In this document: piece by piece, positions 54,786 through 64,000 of the stretch
Numbering within the stretch: position 1 is the stretch's first letter
Layout: every line of letters starts with the position of its first letter
Assembly (NCBI GenBank): GCA_032433765.1
Contig: JAVIAB010000124.1
Location: 72,403,746-72,467,745, forward strand
DNA from: Megaustenia siamemsis
Taxonomy: Eukaryota; Mollusca; Gastropoda; Stylommatophora; Ariophantidae
DNA: 64,000 bases
Direction: 5' to 3'
Program-made: the position numbers and the translations under genes
The notes under the pieces: generated by a model
Told to the model about the DNA's origin: nothing
Databases searched by the model: none
What the model saw: the letters and a program-made list of their open reading frames with translations, nothing else

Positions 54786-55373
54786 CCCTAGATTACGATG
54801 CTGTCATAAAAATTACTGCATCAAACACAAATTCTTCCAAATTTGACAGTTTTCTGTGGTCAAACATCCCCGTTATCCATGTACCTTCCTAATTACTACT
54901 ACCGGTAACTACTGAGTGTTGGATTTGTTTCTATTGATGTAGGATTTTTTTTTCCATTTCATGAGATACGATCTCGTATAATGCTAAAAAAAATTAACCA
55001 ATTTTCAAGAAATTTGTATTTTTTTAAAATTATGACCAGGGTAATTTCCTCGGTCATCAGCTAACATCAAACAACTCTTTGTGACTCTGGAAACACAACT
55101 AATAATGTTATGAGGTAGCTAAACATACTGATGAACTTATGGTGACCGTACTGATAGATATTGTAACACATCAGATCCATGAGGTCAAACTCAAATCATA
55201 AATCAACCTGAGCCAGGAAATCCAAGTCCCCATGTCTCATGTAGTTAAAACACACAGTTGTGTGTTAAAGCTTCAGAGAAAATACTATTTTTAGAGCTCC
55301 TAATCTTAAGTGTAGTAATTTTTACTATGGTATCATAAACACGCAAGTCAAAGATAGGTGTTGTAATCTAGGG
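54786..55373. mobile_element. piggyBac-like MITE, copy 3 (complete)
   Basis: 588 bp. The left end CCCTAGATTAC is preceded by TTAT (one change from TTAA). The right end GTAATCTAGGG is followed by TTAA at 55374-55377. The subterminal taaaaattact/agtaatttttac also forms an inverted pair. No ORF. Orientation is opposite to copy 2. Confidence 0.85.
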
Positions 55374-55776
55374 TTAATACTGCAATTGAAACAAACTATT
55401 GGTTTTTAATTAAATTAGATTTTTATGAGTTTCTACTATAAAATTTTGATAGCTTATTAATGATTTGGGCTTTTTTTCTTTTAACTTGCTCACAGATCTC
55501 GGTAAGTTATACATTTTTTGCTCACTTCTTTTTGCATGTTCAGATCATCTTGTTCGCATACCTAGTCTCTACCTCACAAGCATGTACACCTGATTCATCT
55601 TGTCGTGCTAATTTCCAAACAATTACTTAGATCTCATTGACTTGCCAACTCCATTAGTGGCTCTGCATGTTATGTTCCAGAGTAACTTATCTTTGTTCAA
55701 AAGGAAAAAAACTACTTTATGCGTTGTTTAACTTCTTAAATGTTTGTTTAGATTGTAATTACCTGAAAATTTGCCA

Positions 55777-55839
55777 ATCAATAGTATGCACACAATGTCT
55801 TACGTGAAATCAATAGTATGCACACAATGTCTTACGTGA
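55777..55839 (+). repeat. Direct repeat, two copies of about 31 bp
   Basis: aatcaatagtatgcacacaa and the following tgtcttacgtga are repeated perfectly in tandem. Confidence 0.95.
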
Positions 55840-56089
55840 ATCATATAACTTATTTTTTTTTATATTGCAAGAGTGTGGCTGAGTGATTACTAGTGGTCTG
55901 ATTTTGATCAGAGAAGAAGATAATAGAGCCACTGTCACCTGCTGTGCATGTTGTATGAGGCGAGTAAGGAGGTTGAGTGTATGCCAATGACCTGTTATAG
56001 TTAAAGTAAAAATGACCAATACCCAAATAAGTGCAGATACCCAGATACGCAGATTAATAGTACAGACACCCCCCCACTACCCAAATCTT

Positions 56090-56218
56090 ACTCCTGATCT
56101 TACTTCAAAGTGGTCAGTGTAACCTGCTGTTGTTCTGAATGTGCAGCTGCTGTTGATGTAGAGATTTTTAATTAGGTTGATTAGATATTTGCTTACTCTG
56201 TATGTTGTTAGTATCTCT
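56090..56218 (-). mobile_element. LINE-F fragment
   Basis: Minus-strand match to the LINE-F region coding SSCTFRTTAGYTDHFEVRSG, about 125 bp. Confidence 0.8.
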
Positions 56219-56221
56219 CAG

Positions 56222-56330
56222 CATCAAGAAACAGAATGGCTTGGAAAGTGTTTGTTGAAGACCTATGCTCCACAGGGAGCTGAAAGGTATAAGAAGAAAT
56301 ATATATATATATATATAAATGTTTGTATAT
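56222..56330 (+). mobile_element. LINE-L 3'-end fragment
   Basis: Plus-strand match to the LINE-L 3' end (gtttgttgaagacctatgct) ending in an AT-repeat tail. Confidence 0.75.
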
Positions 56331-56344
56331 GTGTATATATAATT

Positions 56345-56690
56345 CTATCTATCTATTGACCTTTTGAGCCATAGCCGGCCCATTGGGCATAGACCCAGAT
56401 ACTCTTTCTCTTATCTAAATTTTATTCTAGCAGCTTTCAATCCTTGTAAAGATATTTTACTAAATCTCGCATTTCTATGCAAGTAACTCTATCTCATTGA
56501 GTGAGCCAATTCCTGCTGCTCTTGCCTCTCTGATCAATGTTCTTCTCAGTGTCTCTCTGGATCTGCCTCTTTTCCTCTTACCTGTTGTTTCCCACATGAA
56601 GGCTTGCTTTGTTATTCGGTTATTATCTCATCTCATCACATGTCCAACATATGACCATCATCTTTTCTTGATTACTGAAAATATAAGTGG
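56345..56690 (-). mobile_element. RTE-A LINE, short copy
   Basis: Minus-strand 3' end of RTE-A with tail ctatctatctattgacc. The duplication tgtatatataatt lies at both ends (right copy 56691-56703). Confidence 0.9.
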
Positions 56691-56703
56691 TGTATATATA
56701 ATT

Positions 56704-57045
56704 ATCAAAGGTAAATATATGTCAAAAGGTTGTAAAAGGTTGTACAAATTTCTTTTTCTTGCTTTCATTGGTGAAGAAAATTTGCTGTACATGTTAATGT
56801 TGTTCATTTAAATAGGCATGTTTGTAAACATTTCTAGTTGAAATTCTTTTCACATAAAATATATTCATGCAAATTTTTTTTTTAAAGTGTATAATTATTG
56901 CCAGTGTGCACCATGTCTTTGTTGAAACATGTAATCATTGTATTTTAATTCAGACATGATTGAATACACCCATATATCACTATAGATAAAATGCAACCGC
57001 CAAGTTTTTGTGTGTTATTTATTTTTTTCTTAACTATTTTTCCAG
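56704..57045. other. Intron 3 end
   Basis: AT-rich, with a pyrimidine tract leading to the exon d acceptor. Confidence 0.5.
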
Positions 57046-57103
57046 GCTGGAATGCCAGGAAGAAGATCAACAACAGCAACATACATGGATGAATTATTGT
57101 CTG
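57046..57103 (+). CDS. C2-domain protein gene, exon d
   Basis: Nineteen codons plus one base between acceptor actatttttccag and donor gtaact. The peptide is AGMPGRRSTTATYMDELLS, basic then acidic, plausibly a linker with phosphorylatable Ser/Thr. It enters in phase 0 as exon c leaves and exits in phase 1. The next exon was not found before 64000. Short length makes this less certain alone; phase agreement and splice sites support it. Confidence 0.7.
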
Positions 57104-58154
57104 GTAACTTGTTTATAAACTTATGTTAATTTGCCTATTTTGCTTTCTTCTATTTTGTTTAAGAAATCCAGTGATACAACATTTGTTTTTTGTAATTTCA
57201 TTGTCATTAAAAAAGTCTTTTGATTTACTAAATACTGATAGTTACAAAATGATGAACAAAAAAGGAGCAACCTTTAACCAAATTATTATTCACTATGTGA
57301 TGATGCAGTATAACAATATTTCAAATTTTAATAAAAATAAACCTTGAACTAAAAAAGATGTGTTGCTACACATTGAACAACCTATGTATTTTCAAAACAG
57401 CAGCAATGAAGAAGAAATGAAAACTTACTAATTAAATGGAATATGAAACTGAAATATATTTCTTCTTCAGCAATCTGCTACAGTTATGCATTTAGATTTT
57501 TAGACCATCATGGGTCACTAACAAGACTATTTGAAGTCATTATAGGTTCCCCATAGTTTGGGGAAGCAGGATTGTTTCTGTAGGCTGTTGAGAGTGCTGC
57601 AGTTCTGTAGGATATGTTCTGGAAACAACAGAACATGTCTTGATGCTCTGCAATCACATTTTGCAAAGTCACAGTCATTTTCTTGTGTAGGTGTGCACTG
57701 AGGCTACATGTAGCCTGTAAAGTTCAAGATCCTCATATTCACTCAAACTGATGAACTCTCACTGTCTATGTCACTTGAACTGGAAACGTACTTTTTATGA
57801 AAATCTGACTCCTCAAAGTGTGAATCAACCAAAGTATTGATCTCCTGTTGGAATGTGAAAAGCCTAGACCTACTTCGCTTTCATGTTGAAGTGCTTGGTT
57901 CATCAGCCGCTCATTTCATTGTCAATTTTCATAATTTTTTCACGTCAAACCACACAAAGTCAATTCATACACATGAGGGCAGACATTTGCTATGGCTAAC
58001 CATGAGATTTGACCATGATTGGTTGGTTATTTTTAGTTTGTGGCACATTTTTTTCATTTACTGGGAAAAGTACCAAAAACTAGGGACAGCGGCATAACAG
58101 CAGATTCAGAAATCACTGGAAACTAAGGACACCGGTCTGGTAGGGTTAAGGGTT
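57104..58154. other. Intron after exon d
   Basis: Mostly unrecognised. 57540-57740 may be a minus-strand LINE C-terminal cysteine-rich relic, but it is too decayed to call. Confidence 0.35.
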
Positions 58155-58650
58155 AAAGTCTGGTTACCCCAAACTTTTAAAACATCTTTTGAAATCTTAA
58201 ATGATTTTGTGGCTTTTATTGTTTAACTTGATGTCTTTCAGATAAATATCTTTGCCATGGGATGAATAGATGTTGCATATGGTGAGGTTTTTGTTCAAGA
58301 TTTTCAGGCTGGTGATTTTGTATTCTGTGTCATGTAGTTGAAATCATTGGATTACCCATGCTGGGATTTTTTTCCTTTGGCAGTTAGGACTCCACCCTCG
58401 GTCTATCTTCTCTGTCCTGTTTAAAGATTTTGTATCCTCTTATAGTGAATCTGTGTGCACTTGTGAGATGGAATTCCTGGATGCAGCATGCATTAATGTC
58501 ATGTTCTGCCTGCCCACATTTTCTGTTGAGCTTTGTTGTCTTAACCATTGTTCTCACAGAAACTTCCATAGTGCAGTGGTGGTTTGACATTATGCGTGGC
58601 CTTTGCATGGATGGACTTGTGCATGATGTTATTCTTTGCTTTTGAGACCT
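58155..58650 (-). mobile_element. LINE endonuclease relic (I-group-like)
   Basis: Minus-strand translation: DINACCIQEFHLTSAHRFTI with RGYKIFKQDREDRP, then after a frameshift EYKITSLKILNKNLTICNIY. CCIQExxL is the endonuclease catalytic-Glu motif. It could be the missing 5' part of LINE-D-type elements. Confidence 0.65.
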
Positions 58651-59569
58651 TTCTACCTGGGCCTATTATGGAACATAATGGCGGTTCTTGATGATGCTCC
58701 ACAAATCATGAGTGCTTCAAAGAGATTGTGTGTATCTGACAAGACTCTTGCCTTACAATGATCACCCAGAGGGGGCTCTGAGAGAAGAAAGGAAGTAATG
58801 AAGAAAAAAAATGAAGAAAAGAAAAAGATAAAGAAAACGGTGCGCTGCAGTGCTTCTTTGGCAGGATTATCAACAATAGGTCACCTTCGGCTATACATGC
58901 ATCGTGATAAAGAAACGTGGGGTATAGTTTACTTGAGACACTACAGGCCGCTAAATTATCCTTCTGAAATCTCAAAATCACACTGTTATATTCCACTAAG
59001 AAGAATCACCAACATTTCCATTTCAAAGAAATAAATACTTTAAGAGGCATTTTGCAAGCAGCTTGTCAGCTCCATCATTTTGCCAGAATTCTATAATATT
59101 TCAGTGTTTGAACAAGTTGAAGAAACTTAGTACCATGGGAAAATATTACAAAATGACTAAGGTTTTTTTTAGTAGATATTTGTTTCCGTATAAAAAGATA
59201 TAATATAATAAGACAATCGGTACATTCTAACCTCTAATTTTCTTCCACTGTCACCAGATAGGCTCATTTTTGTATGCTTTTTAGTTGAGACGACCTAGGT
59301 CATGAGTTCTGCAAATGAGACCCTTATATGACACAAATGAGCTCTTCCCCTGACAAAAAGTCTGCGTTTTCTACCCTACATTCAGGACTGCTGTCTACAC
59401 AAGCCTTCATTAACTTTTCCCTCCTTCACACTATAAAAACAGTTTTTGTTTATATAATGCCACCAACATTGTCAGGTCTGTTGTTTCAGTTCATCTCACA
59501 AATTTGTTAAAATAACAAATGAATCATATTTTTTGCCTCCTTTAGCCCAATGTTATAGGAATTTAGAAT
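58651..59569. other. Intron sequence, nothing recognised
   Basis: Short open stretches occur, for example near 58800-59030, but no splice-bounded exon or known domain was found. Confidence 0.45.
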
Positions 59570-59630
59570 TCATGCACAACTGTTTGTTGATGATATTTTA
59601 GGCTAGGTAAATTTTCTCAGATCTGATATA
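59570..59630. repeat. Dispersed 60-bp repeat, copy 2
   Basis: Matches 11263-11323 in the same orientation (gcacaactgtttgttgatga). Confidence 0.6.
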
Positions 59631-59654
59631 TGACTTGAGTATAATTTTACTATA

Positions 59655-59928
59655 AAAGTAGAGTAAAGAGCCCCATCACGCCAAGTGGTGAATAGGGAAT
59701 ATGGTGTTAGTGACCATAATTTTTACAGACTATTCACTATGTGATGATGCACAACAAATGATTTTTGGGGTAATGTGGTCAGTATTACGCCCGTGCCGCT
59801 TTACTATCCTAGAAAAAATCCGGTACCCATTTAAGGCTGGGTGAGCCCGAAAGCCATCGATCAAGATCGAACCCAACCTCTTATCCTCTGTAGTCCAGTT
59901 CATTAACCACTGAGCTATCGCGGCTCCC
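59655..59928 (-). mobile_element. SINE-1, copy 5
   Basis: Minus-strand copy with a 26-bp internal extra segment near 59730-59755. Duplications aattttactata (59643-59654) and aattttactgta (59929-59940). Confidence 0.92.
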
Positions 59929-59944
59929 AATTTTACTGTATTTT

Positions 59945-60955
59945 ACAAGTTGTAATCAAGTATTCAAACTTTCCTTTTCTCATGATGCACCCGAAAAATG
60001 TTGAATTTTTCTTTCTGATGTTATTTAGGAGCTCCCTTGTTATGTTGGCCTCTTTGAGAATTTTCTCATTTGTCTTTTTAGCTGTCCAAGAAACTTTCAA
60101 CATTCTTCCCATATATGAGAAATCCCATCTCTGTGGCCTCTAACCATCTTTTCATTTGTTTGTCTACTGTCCATGATTCGCTTTCATAGTTAAAAATTGG
60201 TTCTATATAGCACTGATGAACTCTCTTTCTCACTTCTATTGACATAGATTTGTTGTATAAGTTATTTTTCATTTTCTGAAATGCTATTTTGGCCTGAGCT
60301 ATTCTGCTTTTTATTTCTGTAGTGCTTCTTCCATCTGATGCTATTATTGTGCCCAAGTATTTGATGTGTTGCACTTGTTTCAGATTTGTCCTGTTTATTT
60401 TTATGCTGCATGATGGTGATTATTGTTTCTTCGATATAACCATTACTTCTGTTTTCTTATTATTCAGACTGAGACCTTTCTTGTTGTTTTATTATACTAT
60501 TATGTCTATAATTTATTGTAGTTCATTCTCTGTCTCTGCTATTAAGACTGTATCATCTGCATATCGCAAATTGTATATGTTGTGGCTGTTGACTTAAATT
60601 CCTTTTATGTCAACTACTGGTCTCATAATATTTTCGCTGTAAAGTGAAAACAAATCTGGCGACAGAACACAGCTTTGTCTGACTCCTTGTTTTATATATA
60701 TTGGAACTGTCGTGTTTTTGTTGTTAATTCTTATGGCTGCTGCTGCTGTTTGTTGCCAGTACATGTTTTTCATGATTAGCAGATCTTTGCCATTAATGTT
60801 TAATTTCTCCAGCATATTGATTATTTCCACATGCTTTACTTTGTCAGATGCTTTGTGTAGTCTATAAAGTACATATATAGATCTTTCTTTTCCTCTATAG
60901 CTCTTTCTATCAATGTTCTTTGGATGTATATTGCATTATTGGTGCCTTTTCCTAA
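59945..60955 (-). mobile_element. RTE-B1 fragment
   Basis: Minus-strand RTE-B1 lacking its tail: C-terminus (ASDGRSTTEIKSRIAQAKIA, YNKSMSIEVRKRVHQCYIEP), YADD region, [20 protein letters not shown] and KVKHVEIINMLEKLNINGKD. Several frameshifts. It stops near 60955 at an unrelated repeat. Confidence 0.88.
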
Positions 60956-61139
60956 AATACCAACAGCATAAAAATAAACTTTTCTAGAATATTCATATTT
61001 TTTGTATAGTGTCAAAAATTTGATGCACGCCAGTAAAATATAAATTTCAAGACAAGTAATGGGTCAATTGACACCACATACATTATAATACAAATAACTC
61101 AATTTAAAAATAATTTTATTGCTAAAAGGAACTGAGTGA
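60956..61139. repeat. Unnamed repeat shared with 12560 and 21470
   Basis: ataccaacagcataaaaat recurs near 12560, and the cacatacat...acaaataactca segment recurs near 21490. Confidence 0.35.
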
Positions 61140-62395
61140 AAGTAGATTGTGACATGTTACAAAATCCATCGATGGTGTTCGGTACAGTGACATCGGCGAT
61201 TTAGCTGATGATGTCTTGCAAAAACTGGCCAAGGAGTTTAATGCCAGCATTCAGAGTGGCCAGATTAAGGAGGAGTGGCTACACAGCCACTGAAGCAAAG
61301 CAAAAACCATTCTCAGATCAGTGCCTACAGAATCATCACATTGCAGAACACTGCGGACAAGCTAATGGACAAAATAGTTGCCCGTGTCCTCACCTGTCAC
61401 CTTGAACAGAGACGCGCATTCCCTCAAAGGTTATAGATATAACAAAGAGACATGGCTCAAAGTGGCAGTCTTTGCCTATAATTTCTTCGTAGGTTTCTAC
61501 AGATGAGAGGCGACATGTACTGATGCTATGGGTGAGGATGCATACAACAGAGTACCTTTGAAAATCTCATGCATATGCTGCTCAAACTGGCTGTGCACCC
61601 CTTCCTCATTAGATGGATTACTGCTTCACTGTTTCAGAGGAAGGTGATACTTAGAGTGATACTCAGATGTGGAAGTTGGTCATCCGAGCCAATATCCATT
61701 TGTCCAGGGCCGCCACAAGGCTCACCATTGACACCAGTTCTATTTAACGTGTACACAATTACGATCACAGAACTACAGCTGGATGGGAGGGGAAGAACTA
61801 TGACTTTTGCTGATGAGATTCTGATATAGTGATAGGGATGAAACAGAAGGGAAATCGCTTCCACAATGCAAAACGAACTTGAGTGCATCTCTTCCTGGTG
61901 TGGAGTATCAGGTGCATTGGTATGAATGGGAGCTGATGAGGTGACCAGAGACAGAGTAATGACATACCTCGGAGTTAAATTTGATCGCAGCCTGTATTTT
62001 CGGGACCACGTCAACCATGTGGTGCAAAATTCTGCAAAGGATTAGCCATCTTGAAGGTCATGGCAGCTGCCAACATCGAGCAGAGACTTACTTTTCTGTT
62101 CCAGGGACTAGTCTTCGCACCATTTGAGTATGCCCTGGCAATTCTTACTATCAGTATAGCGCAAATTGACAGGCTGGAGAAAATACAGAATGAAGCTATG
62201 CGCATTATCTTGGAGTGTACGAGGGACACTCCCTGTGAAGCAATGTGGATATCTTTTTGACTTTCCAACCATGGATGACAGGATCAAAGATCTGGAGGGC
62301 ACGAGCATACCTGAAGGTAAATGCAGATAAAGAGCATCCATTGCATCATGACCTCAACACAGGCAACAGAACAAGAAGGCAATTCAAAGTCTAAC
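61140..62395 (+). mobile_element. LINE-D copy with RT fingers
   Basis: Plus-strand copy reaching further 5' than the others: RYSDIGDLADDVLQKLAKEF, IKEEWLHSH, YNKETWLKVAVFAYN, EDAYNRVP, GPPQGSPLTPVLFNVYTITI, MTFADE (catalytic box FADE, second Asp lost), and IAQIDRLEKIQNEAMRIILE. It lacks RNase H and the 3' end, so it is truncated on the right or rearranged. Many frameshifts. Confidence 0.85.
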
Positions 62396-62409
62396 AAAAC
62401 TTGTAGGAG

Positions 62410-62785
62410 ATGTGATTCCATAATATATTTTCTTCTACCTTTCAGCTCCCTGTAGAGCATAGGTCTTCAACAAACACTTCCCAAGCTGTTCCGTTTCTTG
62501 CCATTCTTTTAAGATCACTCCATGTCTTCCCCATCATCTTCATCTCTGTTTCTATCTGTCTTCTCTCTTAGACAGAGAGCCTTTATCTTTCCTGGATGTC
62601 GGATTTACTTTTATTTTCTTTGACTTGTCCATGTTTGTGAAGTTTTTTCGGCTTATTTTTTTACAGTATGGGATAGCCAGTCCCATACCCAACCATCCTT
62701 ACGTCGCCTCTTATGTACATGCATTTTAGGGAACAGCACCACTATTCATTACTCCCCTTTCGGGTCCCAGCAGCGCACAGGCAAT
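62410..62785 (-). mobile_element. LINE-L, internally deleted copy 2
   Basis: Minus-strand LINE-L leader (cgcctcttatgtacatg, gggatagccagtcccat on the plus strand) fused to the LINE-L 3' end. The deletion also removes the endonuclease N-terminus that copy 1 at 20845 keeps. Confidence 0.8.
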
Positions 62786-62839
62786 AATATATATAATAAT
62801 ACATTTTAATTTTGTTTATTCATTTTTTTAAATCCCTTG

Positions 62840-63300
62840 CTCTGATCTCTAATAGTGAAATAGTTTTATGTAAACATTCTGATCCCTGTTCCCCCATGAA
62901 AGACCAAACCAAACCAGTATCTCTAACCATGGTACACATTGATGTTCTAGAATATGCTGTTTGGGTGTTGTTTTGTTTGGAAATTTTCTGTACAGTGATG
63001 TATGTATCGATTGAGTCTGCTGAGTTTGAGTGTCTACTGTTGATTGTGTTCCTAAGGTGTTGATGTGAGACATTAAACTGTGAACATCTTCATATGCTTT
63101 CAGCGCATTAAAGATTTCTTTTAATTTGTAGGCCTTGTCTATGATTGAATGTTTTATGTGTACGCTAATGGGGTGATTATGACAGCTATGGTGAGGTCTT
63201 TATAAACTGCTGGTGTGAGGTACTTGTTGAAGTGGTTGCAATTGAAGCTTTACTGTGGTACTATTTTGTGATTGTGGAAGATTTTGTGTAAGAAGACACT
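62840..63300 (-). pseudogene. Unidentified decayed coding repeat, copy 2
   Basis: Homologous to 22519-23040 on the same strand: atgtatgtatcgattgag, atgacag-catggtgaggtct, ggtacttgttg. The minus-strand reading gives LMSHINTLGTQSTVDTQTQQ. No identity assigned. Confidence 0.5.
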
Positions 63301-63339
63301 AGGCATAGTTATCATCAAGTTATGCAAGTTAGCATCAAG

Positions 63340-63515
63340 TTATGAAACAGGTAACAAACTTTAAATATCTGGAAACATCATTCTCTGGAGATGGTAAAAT
63401 CGGTGAAGAAATATAATATGATGCAACAAGGGAAACAAAATATTGGGACAGCTATCCCCTATACTTCAACACAAAGCAATACCTATTACCAGCAAGAAAT
63501 ATCTTATACAGAGTA
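63340..63515 (+). mobile_element. LINE-F-like fragment
   Basis: Translation MKQVTNFKYLETSFSGDGKI, then, after a frameshift, GQLSPILQHKAIPITSKKYL resembles the LINE-F palm-thumb region but is distinct from other copies. Confidence 0.65.
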
Positions 63516-63516
63516 T

Positions 63517-64000
63517 ATCATCATCATCATCACCATTGAGTGCCGTCTCCGCATCAAAGGTTCTTGACCATGGAGGGCCATTCCGCTCTGTCTCTTGCTT
63601 TGATGGTGCAGGTTGTCATAGGCTGACTTGTCCATCTTTTGATGTTCTCATCCATGTTAGTCTTGGTCTGTCTGTGCCTCTTTTACCTTGTATTTTCCCT
63701 TCCAATATTACTTTTAGTAGGCTCTTATGTCTTTTAACATGCCCCAAAAATCTCATTTGTCTTGTTTTAATTGTGTATAATAGTTCTCTTTTCAGTTTTA
63801 GTTGTTTTAAAAATGTGTTTGTTTTATTTTCTTTCCATCCAATTCTACCTATTCTTCTATAAATTCACATTTCAAAGGCTTCAATTTTCTGTTCTGTTTT
63901 CTTGTCTAATGTCCATGTTTCTGCACCATACAGGAATGTTGAGAAGATATAACATTTTGCTATTCTTAGTTTTAGCTGTGGTGTTATTTGTTTTGATGTT
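63517..64000 (-). mobile_element. LINE-C copy, runs off the window
   Basis: Catcatcat tail at left, then the minus-strand LINE-C C-terminus (VILEGKIQGKRGTDRPRL, TRQMRFLGHVKRHKSLLKV, GAETWTLDKKTEQKIEAF). One frameshift near 63830. The remainder lies beyond 64000. Confidence 0.9.

Noticed and set aside
58798..59034. Lysine-rich ORF as the next exon of the C2 gene
   Set aside because: No acceptor in the required phase and no C2-family similarity seen.

Overview
This is animal nuclear DNA, AT-rich and dominated by transposable elements. Four short exons with canonical splice sites form one plus-strand host gene. The rest is intron filled with non-LTR retrotransposons (LINEs), Penelope-like elements (PLEs), SINEs, a piggyBac-like MITE and microsatellites. 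The element mix (RTE-type LINEs with microsatellite tails, RNase H LINEs, PLEs with hammerhead-like motifs, tRNA-derived SINEs) and a broken EGF/fucolectin-type lectin gene suggest a lophotrochozoan, most likely a mollusc with a large genome. That assignment is inference. No bacterial-type operon, rRNA or functional tRNA gene was seen.

Host gene: exons at 5628-5717, 30430-30565, 43797-43876 and 57046-57103 join in perfect phase (0, 1, 0, then 1 at the end). They encode 121 residues of a C2-domain protein, with introns of 24.7, 13.2 and 13.2 kb. The gene continues beyond both window ends.

Element families, with names used only here. RTE-A has an EN-RT ORF and a TAGA-repeat tail. RTE-B1 and RTE-B2 are EN-RT elements with GAT-repeat tails. 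LINE-C also has a GAT tail. LINE-D has RT plus RNase H. LINE-E, LINE-F, LINE-K and LINE-L are further EN/RT families. PLE-a and PLE-b are Penelope-like. SINE-1 is tRNA-derived, about 255 bp. SINE-2 is about 270 bp and built from LINE ends. There is also a piggyBac-like MITE of about 585 bp.

Layout. 1-5.6 kb: SINE-1, PLE-a inside an RTE-A relative, RTE-A, PLE-b and LINE-D pieces. 5.6-12.4 kb (intron 1): exon a, a broken EGF/fucolectin gene, RTE-A, RTE-B1, RTE-B2, and SINE-2 split by PLE-a. 12.6-20.8 kb: a nested stack, LINE-E hit by LINE-D, by LINE-C (itself hit by RTE-B1) and by PLE-a. 20.8-30.4 kb: LINE-L, a 5'-inverted RTE-B2, an unidentified decayed coding repeat, RTE-B2, LINE-F and RTE-A pieces. 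30.4-43.8 kb (intron 2): exon b, a near full-length RTE-B2 carrying SINE-1 and SINE-2, MITE copy 1, decayed LINE-K containing an intact full-length RTE-A, and LINE-D. 43.8-57 kb (intron 3): exon c with a duplicated acceptor, SINE-1, LINE-F, MITE copy 2 containing RTE-A with an expanded ATCT tail, the second EGF fragment containing a dimeric SINE, a 38-bp minisatellite, LINE-D and MITE copy 3. 57-64 kb: exon d, SINE-1, RTE-B1, LINE-D, LINE-L and LINE-C.

Many insertions can be delimited to the base by target-site duplications, so the relative age of much of the stack can be read directly. The only long intact ORF is the 980-residue RTE-A protein, which is a candidate active retrotransposon.
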